Below are positions 1 through 8,626 of a DNA stretch of 64,000 nt, one piece after another (positions within the stretch are counted from its first letter, which is position 1; the number at the start of each line of letters is the position of its first letter). The stretch is from assembly GCA_964423745.1 (NCBI GenBank), contig CAYRGG010000018.1, positions 1-64,000 on the forward strand, in the 5' to 3' direction. The translations under genes and the position numbers were made by a program. The stretch comes from CAYRGG01 sp964423745 (GTDB taxonomy: Bacteria; Pseudomonadota; Gammaproteobacteria; Competibacterales; Competibacteraceae). The notes under the pieces are model-generated. The model saw only the letters and a list, made by a program, of their open reading frames with translations. It did not search any database and was not told the DNA's origin.

Positions 1-381
1 ATCCCTGTAACCGTATCCATCATTATCCGCGTGGGCAACAAGTTGCCCACCCTACGACCATAAATTTCCTCTTAAAAATCTTTCCTATTTTATCTGCTTT
101 TAAAAAAGTCATTCTTTCACGATAGTAAGTTCACAAAACTTCACTGCATGGTGCTTCGCTAAAGAATTAGATTTTGTATGTTAAGGAGTAAGTTGAAGTC
201 CGATCAACGGATTTTGCGAATACCCTATGTTTTTAACATGGATGGCGATGAATTGAATTTATAAAATCTATCGTTAAGTCGTGGGTGTTTAGAGGAGACC
301 GGTAATTCCCGGATTTGAAAGACAATGAATTTAATAGTTTGCTCGTGCCAAAATTGAATTAACCCTCCAGGAATAGGATAA
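1..381. other. Non-coding leader before the polysaccharide genes
   Basis: No convincing gene is seen. The stretch starts with a dispersed palindromic repeat (26-56), is then AT-rich, and ends with the ribosome-binding region of the next gene (AGGA at 369-372). A 23-codon reading frame starting TTG at 193 has a good AAGGAG at 183-188. It could be a leader peptide, but nothing else supports it. Confidence 0.5.
26..56. repeat. Dispersed palindromic repeat, copy 1 of 2
   Basis: A 31-base unit whose core, 31-50, is a perfect inverted repeat: GTGGGCAAC, AA, GTTGCCCAC. The same unit recurs at 56981-57011 with one difference (C to T). The position at the edge of an intergenic region and the palindromic form fit a REP/MITE-like intergenic repeat. 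Confidence 0.75.
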
Positions 382-2622
382 GTGAATTCCATGTACAACA
401 TGTCGGTATATGAGAAGCAAAAGGGCCTTACTGAATGGCAAGAAGACATCGTTGAGAAAGACGAAGAGATCGATGTCCGTGAATATTTGTTTTTGATTTT
501 AAAAATTCTTTTAAAGTACAAATGGAGTATTATTGCAATAACCGTTTTAGTCACTGCAGTGGCTGCGTTTTATATATTTCCAATGCAACCCGTTTACCAT
601 TCCACGGCAACGTTGCTGATTGAGGCGCAGCCTGCGAGTCCCGTTTCTATTAAAAAAATTGTTGACGAGCGACGCGACCAAGGATACTACAACACTCAGT
701 ATGGAATACTTAAGTCCCGTGATTTGGCAGAACAAGTTATTCGTCGCCTATCCCTTGATACCCATCCAGAGTTTAATCCCCCTGAAGAAGAGGAAGAGAA
801 AGAACCTCTTTTGACCATTTCCTGGCCCGAGTGGCTCAACATGGATTGGTTTAAAGGCGAATCAGACGAAGAAACACAACCACAATCCACTGAAGTTCCA
901 TTTAATCGTCTGGTAGATGCTTTTACTAAACGCCTTACCATTCAACCCATAGCCCGGAGCCAATTAGTTAAAATAGGTTTTGAAGCCCATGATCCGAAAC
1001 TAGCTGCAGAGGTCGCTAATGCTGTAGGTGAGGTCTATATCCAGCGTGACCGGGAAGCACGTCTCCAGTTAGCCGTGCAAGCTTCTGAAAATCTTGCCGC
1101 TCGTTTGCGAGATCTCCGGGAGACCCTAGAGACTTCTGAGCAGCAACTGCAAACGTTTCGCGAAACTGAAAATCTGCTTGATGTGTCCGGTGTACGCACC
1201 TTGGCAGCAACCCAGCTCTCCGAGTTAAACGGTCAGCTTATCGAAATGGAACGCCAGCTTGCACAATCAAAGGTTCTGTATGACCAGGTGGTTGCTCTAC
1301 GCAATGTATCGCTAGATCGGATAGCTTCCCTACCAATTATTATGGAAGACGGCATGTTTAGGAGCCTGAAGACCGCTGAATCTGACTTGCAACGGAATTT
1401 GTCCTCGCTCAGTGAGCGGTATGGGTCCAACCATGTCAAGATTTTAGAAGTAAAAGCGAACCTTGAAGAAACCCGTAACCACATTGCTAAACATATTCAA
1501 TCGATAGCCGATAGGGTGGTAAAAAACTACGAGGTCGCTCAAGCTAATTTTGTGTTACTCAATAATGCCATGGAAAGGGCAAAGCAAGAAATGCAGCAAA
1601 TTAATCGTAAGGAATATCGATTAAATGTGCTGTCACGGGAAGTATCAGCCAATCGCGAGCTTTATGATCTTTTCCTAAGACGTATCAAAGAAACTAATAT
1701 ATCCAGTGACCTGCAATTGGCTAGTGCACGAGTCGTGGATTCTGCCCTTGAGCCTATCTATCCCATTAAACCAGCAAAAGATAAATATTTCTTGTTAGCA
1801 GCTTGTTTTGGTGTTGCGCTTGGGGTTATGTGGGCTTTTGTGAGGGAATTTTTTGACAATACAATCAAGGAAGCAGAAGAGCTGGAAGGTAAGATGGCTT
1901 ATCCTGTACTAGGGTCATTACCAAAACTCGATTTTGCAAAGAAAAATGCAAATGCGGCTCAGGCTTCGCTATTTAGTTATACCAATGCTCCGAATTCAGA
2001 GTTTGCGGAATCCATGCGGACCATTCGGACCGGTTTATTGTTGTCGGGTCTAGATAATGCTCAAAAAATGATCGTCGTTACGTCCTCCATGCCGGGCGAA
2101 GGAAAAAGCACTGTGGCCATGAATCTTGCTTTATCCCTGGGTAATATGGCAAAGGTTTTATTGGTGGATGCTGACCTGCGTAATCCTTCATTAGCCAACG
2201 TATGTGGTTTGGATGAATCCGCTGTCGGATTATCCCAATTGGCCTCTGGCATGAACGAACTCCCCGAGTGTATTCATGAGTTGCCAAATAATTCCAATAT
2301 TCTGCTTATGCCTGCTGGCTTTAGGCCACCAAATCCTCTGGAGTTATTATCGTCCATGCGGTTTGCAGGATTACTCGTGCAGCTGAACGACCAATTTGAA
2401 TATGTTATTGTTGACGCTCCACCAGCGCTACCCTTCAGCGATGCTATGTTGTTATCGACTTATGCCAGCGATGTGGTGTATGTGGTGCAAGCCAATGCGA
2501 CACCTTATCGGTCAGTGCAGCAGGGTATTAAAAAACTCAATACCGTTAAAGCGTCGTTAACAGGCGTGGTGTTGAACCAAATAAATTCAAAAGGTCCATT
2601 TGTCTATGGGTACAAAAATTAA
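382..2622 (+). CDS. Polysaccharide co-polymerase / tyrosine autokinase (Wzz-BY-kinase, GumC/ExoP type)
   Basis: Inner-membrane protein that sets chain length and couples polymerisation of an exopolysaccharide to export, with a cytoplasmic tyrosine kinase domain. The 746 residues show an N-terminal Wzz domain with a membrane segment at about 45-67, a long coiled-coil periplasmic region (about 220-420), a second membrane segment at about 468-490, and a kinase domain. The kinase has Walker A (SSMPGEGKST, about 568-577), Walker A' (LLVDADLRNP, about 593-602) and Walker B (VIVDAPP, about 676). The C-terminal tyrosine cluster that is normally autophosphorylated is short: only two tyrosines in the last seven residues. 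The start is GTG at 382 with AGGA nine bases upstream; an ATG at 391 is possible. It is the first of three polysaccharide genes here. Confidence 0.92.
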   Translation: MNSMYNMSVYEKQKGLTEWQEDIVEKDEEIDVREYLFLILKILLKYKWSIIAITVLVTAVAAFYIFPMQPVYHSTATLLIEAQPASPVSIKKIVDERRDQGYYNTQYGILKSRDLAEQVIRRLSLDTHPEFNPPEEEEEKEPLLTISWPEWLNMDWFKGESDEETQPQSTEVPFNRLVDAFTKRLTIQPIARSQLVKIGFEAHDPKLAAEVANAVGEVYIQRDREARLQLAVQASENLAARLRDLRETLETSEQQLQTFRETENLLDVSGVRTLAATQLSELNGQLIEMERQLAQSKVLYDQVVALRNVSLDRIASLPIIMEDGMFRSLKTAESDLQRNLSSLSERYGSNHVKILEVKANLEETRNHIAKHIQSIADRVVKNYEVAQANFVLLNNAMERAKQEMQQINRKEYRLNVLSREVSANRELYDLFLRRIKETNISSDLQLASARVVDSALEPIYPIKPAKDKYFLLAACFGVALGVMWAFVREFFDNTIKEAEELEGKMAYPVLGSLPKLDFAKKNANAAQASLFSYTNAPNSEFAESMRTIRTGLLLSGLDNAQKMIVVTSSMPGEGKSTVAMNLALSLGNMAKVLLVDADLRNPSLANVCGLDESAVGLSQLASGMNELPECIHELPNNSNILLMPAGFRPPNPLELLSSMRFAGLLVQLNDQFEYVIVDAPPALPFSDAMLLSTYASDVVYVVQANATPYRSVQQGIKKLNTVKASLTGVVLNQINSKGPFVYGYKN

Positions 2623-2694
2623 AAAATTACTTTAATCTAACTGTCGGGTGTAATTCTTCATTGAAACTTAAAGATGTTTCGTAAGAACATGTAA

Positions 2695-2895
2695 AACCCG
2701 TTGGGCACGATCACTACGGTGATAGAGTCGAGAGGACCCGAACCCAAGCGTGTGGAGAGCCACAGCCATCTAAGGCCATGAGGACAGGAATAACTAAGCT
2801 GTTTTCGATGCTACAGAGGCTTTATAAAACACCAATTTGTTAGGCTGATGAGCTCAGGCCGGACCAAGGTGAAGCTAGTCATGGCGAAACTCAAA
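2695..2895 (+). ncRNA. Possible structured RNA / 5' leader element (unassigned)
   Basis: The 409-base gap between two polysaccharide genes has no gene but has dense local pairing. ATCAC (2710-2714) and GTGAT (2719-2723) close a TACG tetraloop. TTGGG (2701-2705) can pair with CCCAA (2743-2747) around it. TGTGG and CCACA form a perfect hairpin at 2751-2764, and CTGA/TCAG another at 2845-2857. It is noticeably GC-richer than its AT-rich surroundings. It matches no riboswitch class I can recall, so this is a structural observation and not an identification. Position upstream of the WecG-STAS gene would suit a cis-regulatory leader. Confidence 0.3.
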
Positions 2896-3031
2896 TCGAC
2901 CACAAATTAAAGTTGCAAAATGACGGCTTATGAATTTATTCATAGCTCATTTTGGCAACATGAATATGACGATAGTTTGTGGTTTAAACCCAAATTAAAA
3001 ACCCAACTTTGGCGATGGAGGAAACATCAAA

Positions 3032-4261
3032 GTGAAAACGCTATCAACTGTTCTAAAAGAAGATATACGAGTAGATTTAGACGCTACAAAAGATAATCTA
3101 CAAGAAACTTTAGATCAAAATCTCCTCACGTCTTTAGATTTTAGCGTTGAAGATGATTTCTCACGAGATGTTTGGTGTTTATTTGGGTTACCTGTGGACA
3201 ATTTAACCATGGAGTCTACTAGTAAGTTGCTTGAATCACGTATAAATAGTGACCGAATAAATGTGTTATCCACTATTAACGTCAATTGGGTAATTAGTGC
3301 TCTTGAAAAACCAAATTTTCGTGCTGCTATTTTAGATAGCGATATCTGTACCCTTGATGGAAAACCTTTGCTCTGGTTAGCATATGCTTTGCGTTTTCCT
3401 ATGCGAGAGTTAGTTCCAGGCTCTTCCCTTATAGCCTATTTACAAAAAGTACGAAACACCCAGTCCCCCTTTTCTATTTTCCTTTTTGGCGGTGATCAAG
3501 GCATTGCCTTCCAGGCTAGAAAAAAAATCAATCAAAAGCTAGGGGGGCTGCATGCAGTAGGCCATTTTGATCCCGGTTTTGGTAGTTTAAAAGAACTTAA
3601 TACTGGCAAAAGTGTGCAAGTTATTAATGCCAAATCACCCAACATTTTGTTGGTGGCTTTAGGTGCTTATAAAGGCCAACTTTGGATAGAAGAAAATAAG
3701 AATAAGCTCAAAGCCAATATCATTAGCCATCTTGGCGCCACAATTAATTTCTTAGCTGAAACAGAAGCCCGTGCGCCACGTTTCATGCAGGTTTTCGGCA
3801 TAGAATGGATGTGGCGTATTATACAAAAGCCTTCTCTTTGGCATCGATATGCAATGGATGCCATAGTGTTTTTGCGTTTAATTGCCTTTCATTTTATGCC
3901 TTACTGGATATCTTCACGCAATTTACCTTCCAAGGGGTATGAAAAAAAATCTTCCATTACTATTTCTGAAACCGATCAAGAGTTAGTCATAAAATTACAG
4001 GGAATTTTTACTTATCATCAAAGAGATAGTGTCAAGAAATTTTTTAAAGATGCCGTTTATAGAAAAAAACAAGTGATATTAGATTTTCAAGGAGTTGAAT
4101 TGGTTGATAATTCATTTCTTGGTTTGCTGCTACTTTTACTCAAACACCAACACCGTAATAAATCTTCCTTACAAATAAAAAACTTAAACAAAAAACTAGA
4201 GAATATCTTTCAACATAATTTTATCGATAAAAGTTTTGCAGCTTTGCAACACAAAACATGA
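3032..4261 (+). CDS. WecG/TagA/CpsF-family glycosyltransferase fused to a C-terminal STAS domain
   Basis: The family transfers a sugar (N-acetylmannosamine or similar) from a nucleotide donor to a lipid-linked intermediate at the cytoplasmic membrane face, early in polysaccharide assembly. Residues about 45-290 carry family marks: the TLDGKPLLW block, the ELVPGS block, FLFGGDQ, and ARAPRFMQVFGIEW near the end. The usual LGxPKQE-W block is altered to LGAYKGQLWIE. Residues about 307-405 form a STAS domain. Its phosphoserine loop reads VDNSFLG where sigma-factor antagonists have D-S-S/T-G-L, so the usual phosphorylated serine is asparagine. The start is GTG with GGAGGA at 3017-3022. The fusion suggests regulation of, or protein docking by, the transferase; that is inference. 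Confidence 0.85.
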   Translation: MKTLSTVLKEDIRVDLDATKDNLQETLDQNLLTSLDFSVEDDFSRDVWCLFGLPVDNLTMESTSKLLESRINSDRINVLSTINVNWVISALEKPNFRAAILDSDICTLDGKPLLWLAYALRFPMRELVPGSSLIAYLQKVRNTQSPFSIFLFGGDQGIAFQARKKINQKLGGLHAVGHFDPGFGSLKELNTGKSVQVINAKSPNILLVALGAYKGQLWIEENKNKLKANIISHLGATINFLAETEARAPRFMQVFGIEWMWRIIQKPSLWHRYAMDAIVFLRLIAFHFMPYWISSRNLPSKGYEKKSSITISETDQELVIKLQGIFTYHQRDSVKKFFKDAVYRKKQVILDFQGVELVDNSFLGLLLLLLKHQHRNKSSLQIKNLNKKLENIFQHNFIDKSFAALQHKT

Positions 4262-4467
4262 CAGATATAACGCTAGCAAGCCCCCGCTGATTACAAAGAT
4301 AAATTTTGAATCTTAGTTAGACCCGTGCCATATAAGAATGGACTGCAAATTACTTGTTAAAAAATATAGGTGTTTAAAAAGCAACCCTTTGGATATCACT
4401 ACTTAGCTAATGGGTATACTCATTACTGGTGGTGGATAAATGACAAAAGATTACTAACGATTAAAAT

Positions 4468-6021
4468 ATGGATATTTTTCCGGAAAATATACGTGCTTGT
4501 CTTTTTCTTCTAGCTGCCTACGGATTTGCAACGTTATATATATTAATTTTTTACCGTTATAAATACTTATTAAAATGGTCCGCCTGTTGGGCTATTATAA
4601 CCTGTGCTGCATTTTTGTCTGGCCATATTGCAGGATTGATTGTAGTGGTCGTTTTTCTTAGCACGTTTTTATTACCTAAAAAAAGCTCTGAACAATTAAA
4701 GTATTATTTTGTGCTATTGCCTGCACTACCTCTTTATGTTTATGAGGTTTCAGGACCTCTAAACATTAATTTGGTTTTAGAGCTTACTTATGCGCGGTTA
4801 CTTTCATTGGCGATACTATTTCCTGCTTTTGTTATGCTTGCCAAAGAATCGAAAGGGTTTGCTAAAAACTTTCTAAATGAACCACTAGATAAGCTTATAT
4901 TGTTATATGTCTTATTATTGTGTGTTCTATCGTTTCGAAATACCACGATTACATCCGGTCTCCGAGAAAGCTTTCGTCTCATCTTTCTAGATATTTTTCT
5001 CCCATACTATGTTATTAGCCGATCTATTCAATCTATCAATGATTTTCGTAGAGTTTTTGTAGGTATTCTGTTTTCAGCAATCATGCTTTCTTTCCTTGGT
5101 TTATTCGAGCAAAAGCTCCACTGGCCATTTTTTTTGCACTTGGTTGATGATTTAGGTTTTCGACCTTTTGTTTATTTCTTTGGTGAAGTCAGAGGCATAT
5201 TTTTAAGGATTAGTACCACAATGGCGCCTATTCCTCTGGGATACTTCATGATCTTCGCTATAGCGATATTACTGTTTGTAAAAAACTTGCTTCCAAAACG
5301 TAAGTTATTTGTTTTTGCTACTATGGCATTGTTTATAATTACGCTTGTCTTCACTGGATCTCGTGGCGCTTGGTTAACCGCCATTGTTTTTTGTATGCTT
5401 TACACCTATTTAAAAATGTCTGATGTCTGGTTAAAAATGAGTTTAGTAGTGGGTGGGATAGGGCTGATTTTTTTAGGAAATTTAACGCTCAGTATGATAG
5501 GGGGTTTGAGTGCAGATTCCGTCGATGAGCATGGTACTTTTCAGTATCGTATCGATCTTATCATCAGCTCAATCAATATCATTAAAGATAACTTTCTGTT
5601 TGGAACCGAGAATCCTAACCAGGGAGGTGCTCTTGAATCCATGCGTCAAGGTCAAGGCATTATCGATATTGTCAATACTTATCTTGCGTTGCTTTTATTT
5701 CAAGGTATTTCTGGATTTTCTTTATTTCTCGCGATTTTCTCTATCTCAATTCGTGGCGTATATGTAGCAACGAAATCCATGAAAAAAAACAAGAAGGTTT
5801 GGTTATTGGGTAATATGTTAACAGCTATGGTAATAGCAACTTTGGTGATGATAGGAACTGTAAGTTCTGTAAACTTTATACCAATATATTATTGGTCTCT
5901 CATTGGATTTGCTAGTGCTTATATTCGCATGAGTAAGAGTTATCAGTTTCGATACGGAATAGCTGAAAAAAATTCTGAGCAGATGATTCCTGTTCATGCA
6001 AAGCTCACAAATTCAGCATAA
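4468..6021 (+). CDS. Wzy/O-antigen ligase-family polysaccharide polymerase
   Basis: A 517-residue polytopic membrane protein with roughly a dozen hydrophobic segments. A large periplasmic loop follows the GSRGAW motif at about residue 297, which is typical of the O-antigen ligase/polymerase (Wzy_C-like) family. These proteins join repeat units on the periplasmic face of the inner membrane, which fits the neighbouring Wzz kinase and WecG-type transferase. No strong ribosome-binding site precedes the ATG. The gene is AT-rich, like the other polysaccharide genes and unlike the heat-shock genes that follow. Polymerase and ligase cannot be told apart from sequence; polymerase is preferred because of the context. 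Confidence 0.82.
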   Translation: MDIFPENIRACLFLLAAYGFATLYILIFYRYKYLLKWSACWAIITCAAFLSGHIAGLIVVVVFLSTFLLPKKSSEQLKYYFVLLPALPLYVYEVSGPLNINLVLELTYARLLSLAILFPAFVMLAKESKGFAKNFLNEPLDKLILLYVLLLCVLSFRNTTITSGLRESFRLIFLDIFLPYYVISRSIQSINDFRRVFVGILFSAIMLSFLGLFEQKLHWPFFLHLVDDLGFRPFVYFFGEVRGIFLRISTTMAPIPLGYFMIFAIAILLFVKNLLPKRKLFVFATMALFIITLVFTGSRGAWLTAIVFCMLYTYLKMSDVWLKMSLVVGGIGLIFLGNLTLSMIGGLSADSVDEHGTFQYRIDLIISSINIIKDNFLFGTENPNQGGALESMRQGQGIIDIVNTYLALLLFQGISGFSLFLAIFSISIRGVYVATKSMKKNKKVWLLGNMLTAMVIATLVMIGTVSSVNFIPIYYWSLIGFASAYIRMSKSYQFRYGIAEKNSEQMIPVHAKLTNSA

Positions 6022-6055
6022 AAAGTATTGGCATAAAAAAGATACAAGATATATT

Positions 6056-6097
6056 AAACTAAACAGCCACCGGCTAAAACCGGTGGCTGTTTAGTTT
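6056..6097. terminator. Strong intrinsic terminator after the polysaccharide genes
   Basis: A perfect 18-bp inverted repeat (6056-6073 with 6080-6097) around the six-base loop CTAAAA. T runs at the end of the right arm and A runs before the left arm let it work in both directions. It lies 35 bases after the polymerase stop codon. A second, smaller hairpin (TAGCAC/GTGCTA, 6127-6144) and an A6GCT7 palindrome (6147-6161) follow. Confidence 0.85.
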
Positions 6098-6272
6098 TAA
6101 AAGGCAATCTAAATAGAATAATAAAATAGCACCGGGAAGTGCTATGAAAAAAGCTTTTTTTGATAATTATCCCCTCAATTCCCGTATGTAAGTTAACGAA
6201 TAAGCAATAAATTTATGGTCGTAGTAGAAATCAGTGTCGCTTCAACGATACTTCATTCTTGAAAAATGGATG

Positions 6273-6300
6273 CTTGATATTTGTCAAATTGCCCTTACAT
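6273..6300 (+). promoter_or_regulatory. Sigma-32-like heat-shock promoter of the small heat-shock gene
   Basis: CTTGAT at 6273-6278, a 13-base spacer and CCCTTACAT at 6292-6300 resemble the RpoH consensus (CTTGAA, 11-16 bases, CCCCATnT). It ends 50 bases before the Hsp20 start codon, a normal leader length. A second CTTGAA at 6258-6263 lacks a matching -10 element. Confidence 0.5.
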
Positions 6301-6349
6301 TTCAGATTAAGTGTGTCATTTTGCACAAAATCTATTGGAGTAACTAATA

Positions 6350-6793
6350 ATGGCAATAGTACGCTACGATCCTTTCACCGTCCTCAATCAACTGCAGCGG
6401 GAAATGAACCGTCTGTTCGATACGGGTCGATTTGCCGGTGAAGAAACTACCAGTCTGGCGACCAGTGACTGGATGCCAGCGGTTGACATCAAAGAGGAAG
6501 AAAACCGCCTGGTGATTCAAGCCGATCTTCCGGGTGTAGATCCCAAAGATATCGAGATTAGGGTAGAGCACGGAGTGCTTACCCTCAAAGGGCAGCGGGT
6601 TGCTGAAGCGAAAGAAGACTTGCAAGGTTATCAGCGTATCGAACGGGTGCGTGGTACGTTTCTACGGCGTTTTTCGCTACCGGATAATGTGGATCCGGAT
6701 AAGATCGCTGCCAAATCTACTCATGGTGTATTGGAGGTAATAGTCCCTAAAACGGAGGGCGTGCAGCCCCGCAAGATTGACGTGGAATCATAA
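6350..6793 (+). CDS. Small heat-shock protein, Hsp20/alpha-crystallin family
   Basis: An ATP-independent holdase chaperone that binds unfolding proteins in the cytoplasm. The 147 residues have the usual layout: an N-terminal arm beginning with the characteristic RYDPF and an alpha-crystallin domain from about residue 42. The domain includes ADLPGVDPKDIEI and the GVLTLKG strand, and ends with HGVLEVIVPK before a short tail. The ATG at 6350 has GGAG at 6337-6340, nine bases upstream. It precedes a CbpA-type J-protein on the same strand by 79 bases, and the pair may share the heat-shock promoter. Length and motifs are normal for the class A bacterial Hsp20 group. Confidence 0.95.
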   Translation: MAIVRYDPFTVLNQLQREMNRLFDTGRFAGEETTSLATSDWMPAVDIKEEENRLVIQADLPGVDPKDIEIRVEHGVLTLKGQRVAEAKEDLQGYQRIERVRGTFLRRFSLPDNVDPDKIAAKSTHGVLEVIVPKTEGVQPRKIDVES

Positions 6794-6872
6794 GAGAATC
6801 GATTAATTTTGAGATTTTTGCTGAGGTACTCCATTATTTTGTTTCAGATCCGTTGACGGCGTTTAGTGACCT

Positions 6873-7817
6873 ATGAAATTTAAGGATTATTATGCCATTC
6901 TAGGCGTCCCGCGGGATGCCTCTCAAGATGATATTAAACGTGCCTATCGTAAACTGGCCCGTAAATATCATCCTGATGTGAGTAAAGAAAGCGACGCCGA
7001 AGAAAGATTTAAGGCAGTCGGTGAAGCCTATGAGGTTTTGAAAGACCCAGAAAAACGGGCTGCTTATGACGGTGTTGGTCGGCACTGGAAGCAAGACCAA
7101 GATTTCCAACCCCCACCCGATTGGGAGCAGCGTTTTAACTTTAGCAGTGGCGGCTTTACAGATACCGATCTCGGCGGTTTTAGCGATTTTTTCGCATCCT
7201 TGTTTGGTGGGGGAGGCCGTGCGCCATTTGGCGATAGGGGTGGGTTTCAAAGCAAGGGCAGAGATGAGCATGCCAAAATCGCCATCGGTCTAGAAGATGC
7301 GTTTCAGGGCGCTACTCGTACCCTTACCCTGCAAAGCCCAACTACCGATGAGCAGGGACGGGTCATTACCCGAACCCGGACTCTTCATGTAAAAATACCC
7401 AAAGGCGTGACTGAAGGTCAACGGATTCGTCTTGCTGGGCAAGGGGCTTCAGTGCCTGGTGCGGGCCAGCCGGGAGATCTTTATTTAGAAGTCTTGTTTC
7501 AGTCCCATCCACGCTTTCGCGCTGAAAATCGCGATATTTTTCTGGACCTTCCCGTGACACCCTGGGAAGCGGCGTTAGGGGAAACGGTTACTGTGCCAAC
7601 CTTAGCAGGTAAAGTGGATCTTAAAATTCCCGCGGGTTCTCAATCGGGAAAACGCTTGCGTCTTAAAGGCCGTGGTTTACCTGGAAAACCGCCGGGTGAT
7701 CAATATGTCACACTACGTATTGTGACACCCGCCGCCAATACTGACCAAGCCAAAGCATTCTATAAAAAAATGGCGGCGGAGCTGCCCATGAATCCGCGCT
7801 TAGAACTTGGGGTGTAA
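6873..7817 (+). CDS. cbpA: CbpA-type DnaJ family co-chaperone
   Basis: A J-domain protein that stimulates the DnaK ATPase; E. coli CbpA also binds curved DNA. In the 314 residues the J domain occupies about 1-70 with the catalytic HPD at 33-35. A Gly/Phe-rich linker follows (about 90-135), then the two C-terminal substrate-binding beta domains. The cysteine-rich zinc-finger domain of true DnaJ is absent, which separates this class B protein from DnaJ. The next gene is a phosphatase, not the CbpM modulator that accompanies cbpA in enterics, so control by CbpM is unlikely here. Pairing with Hsp20 suggests a stress-induced unit. Confidence 0.9.
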   Translation: MKFKDYYAILGVPRDASQDDIKRAYRKLARKYHPDVSKESDAEERFKAVGEAYEVLKDPEKRAAYDGVGRHWKQDQDFQPPPDWEQRFNFSSGGFTDTDLGGFSDFFASLFGGGGRAPFGDRGGFQSKGRDEHAKIAIGLEDAFQGATRTLTLQSPTTDEQGRVITRTRTLHVKIPKGVTEGQRIRLAGQGASVPGAGQPGDLYLEVLFQSHPRFRAENRDIFLDLPVTPWEAALGETVTVPTLAGKVDLKIPAGSQSGKRLRLKGRGLPGKPPGDQYVTLRIVTPAANTDQAKAFYKKMAAELPMNPRLELGV

Positions 7818-7858
7818 GGTTGATGCGCAAAGACATGACTAGTAATTAATACGCAGCG

Positions 7859-8572
7859 GTGATGGTACATAACCAGTCGAATCCAATTCGTGCGGTTACT
7901 TTTGACTTGGATGATACCTTATGGGATATCTGGCCCGTTATTGAACGTGCCGAGGCGCGGCTGCACGCTTGGTTACATGCTCAATACCCAGCGATATCGG
8001 CGCAGTTTTCAGCCTTGGAGCTTAGAGAATTGGCCAACGAGATTGCTGTACAGCGACAAGACATGGCCCATGATCGAACCCTTATCCGTAAGGAAGCGTT
8101 ACGGTTGGCGGCTGACCGGGTGGGTTGTGAAGATTTTTGTCCAGAATCCGCTTTTGACATCTTTTTGGCAGCCCGTCATGAGGTGGTATTTTTTGCCGAT
8201 GTGTTACCGGTTTTGGAAGGGTTGGCGGGCCGCTATCGGCTGGGTGCTTTGACCAACGGCAATGCCGATATCCAGCGTCTAGGGTTGAGCCATCTGTTTG
8301 AATTTGCCATCAGCGCCGTCGAAGTGGGTGCTGCTAAACCTGAACCCCCTATTTATCAAGCAGCCTGCCGTCTTTTAGAATTATCACCTGAACAGATCGT
8401 TCATGTGGGTGATGATCCTCAAAACGATGTGCTTGGCGCAGCGCAAGTGGGTTTACGCACGGTATGGATAAATCGCGATGGGAGGGCGTGGCCGGGTGGT
8501 CAGTGCGCCGATGCCGAGATTAAAACCTTAGAAGAATTAGAACCTATTTTAATGGGCTGGCAGACGGACTAA
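7859..8572 (+). CDS. HAD-superfamily phosphatase, YigB-like
   Basis: A haloacid-dehalogenase phosphatase of 237 residues. Motif I is FDLDDTLWD (nucleophile and acid/base aspartates) near the N-terminus, motif II is LTNGN (about 131-135), the motif III lysine is in GAAKPEP, and motif IV is HVGDDPQNDV. The sequence resembles E. coli YigB, a flavin-pathway and pyridoxal-phosphate phosphatase, but HAD substrate range is not predictable from motifs. The start may be GTG at 7859 or the adjacent ATG at 7862. It is followed by a convergent terminator shared with phoX. Confidence 0.85.
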   Translation: MMVHNQSNPIRAVTFDLDDTLWDIWPVIERAEARLHAWLHAQYPAISAQFSALELRELANEIAVQRQDMAHDRTLIRKEALRLAADRVGCEDFCPESAFDIFLAARHEVVFFADVLPVLEGLAGRYRLGALTNGNADIQRLGLSHLFEFAISAVEVGAAKPEPPIYQAACRLLELSPEQIVHVGDDPQNDVLGAAQVGLRTVWINRDGRAWPGGQCADAEIKTLEELEPILMGWQTD

Positions 8573-8582
8573 ATTAAAAAAA

Positions 8583-8607
8583 TCCTCCCCTGTTTTGCAG
8601 GGGAGGA
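8583..8607. terminator. Convergent intrinsic terminator between the HAD gene and phoX
   Basis: TCCTCCCCTG (8583-8592), loop TTTTG, CAGGGGAGGA (8598-8607): a perfect 10-bp stem. On the minus strand it is followed by a run of T, so it best serves phoX, whose stop codon lies 20 bases before it. It may also stop the plus-strand phosphatase transcript. Confidence 0.8.
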
Positions 8608-8626
8608 CTAGGAAAATAACTAAGGA

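Noticed and set aside
193..264. 23-codon leader peptide with AAGGAG upstream and TTG start
   Set aside because: No homologue known to me, no regulatory codon run, and a weak start codon; kept as a note only.
2845..2890. Hammerhead ribozyme core: CTGATGA (2845-2851) and CGAAAC (2885-2890)
   Set aside because: Stem II between the two motifs pairs for only three positions, and no matching stem I or III with a UH cleavage site could be built.
6258..6263. CTTGAA as the -35 element of the heat-shock promoter
   Set aside because: No C-rich -10 element lies at 11-16 bases; the copy at 6273 fits better.
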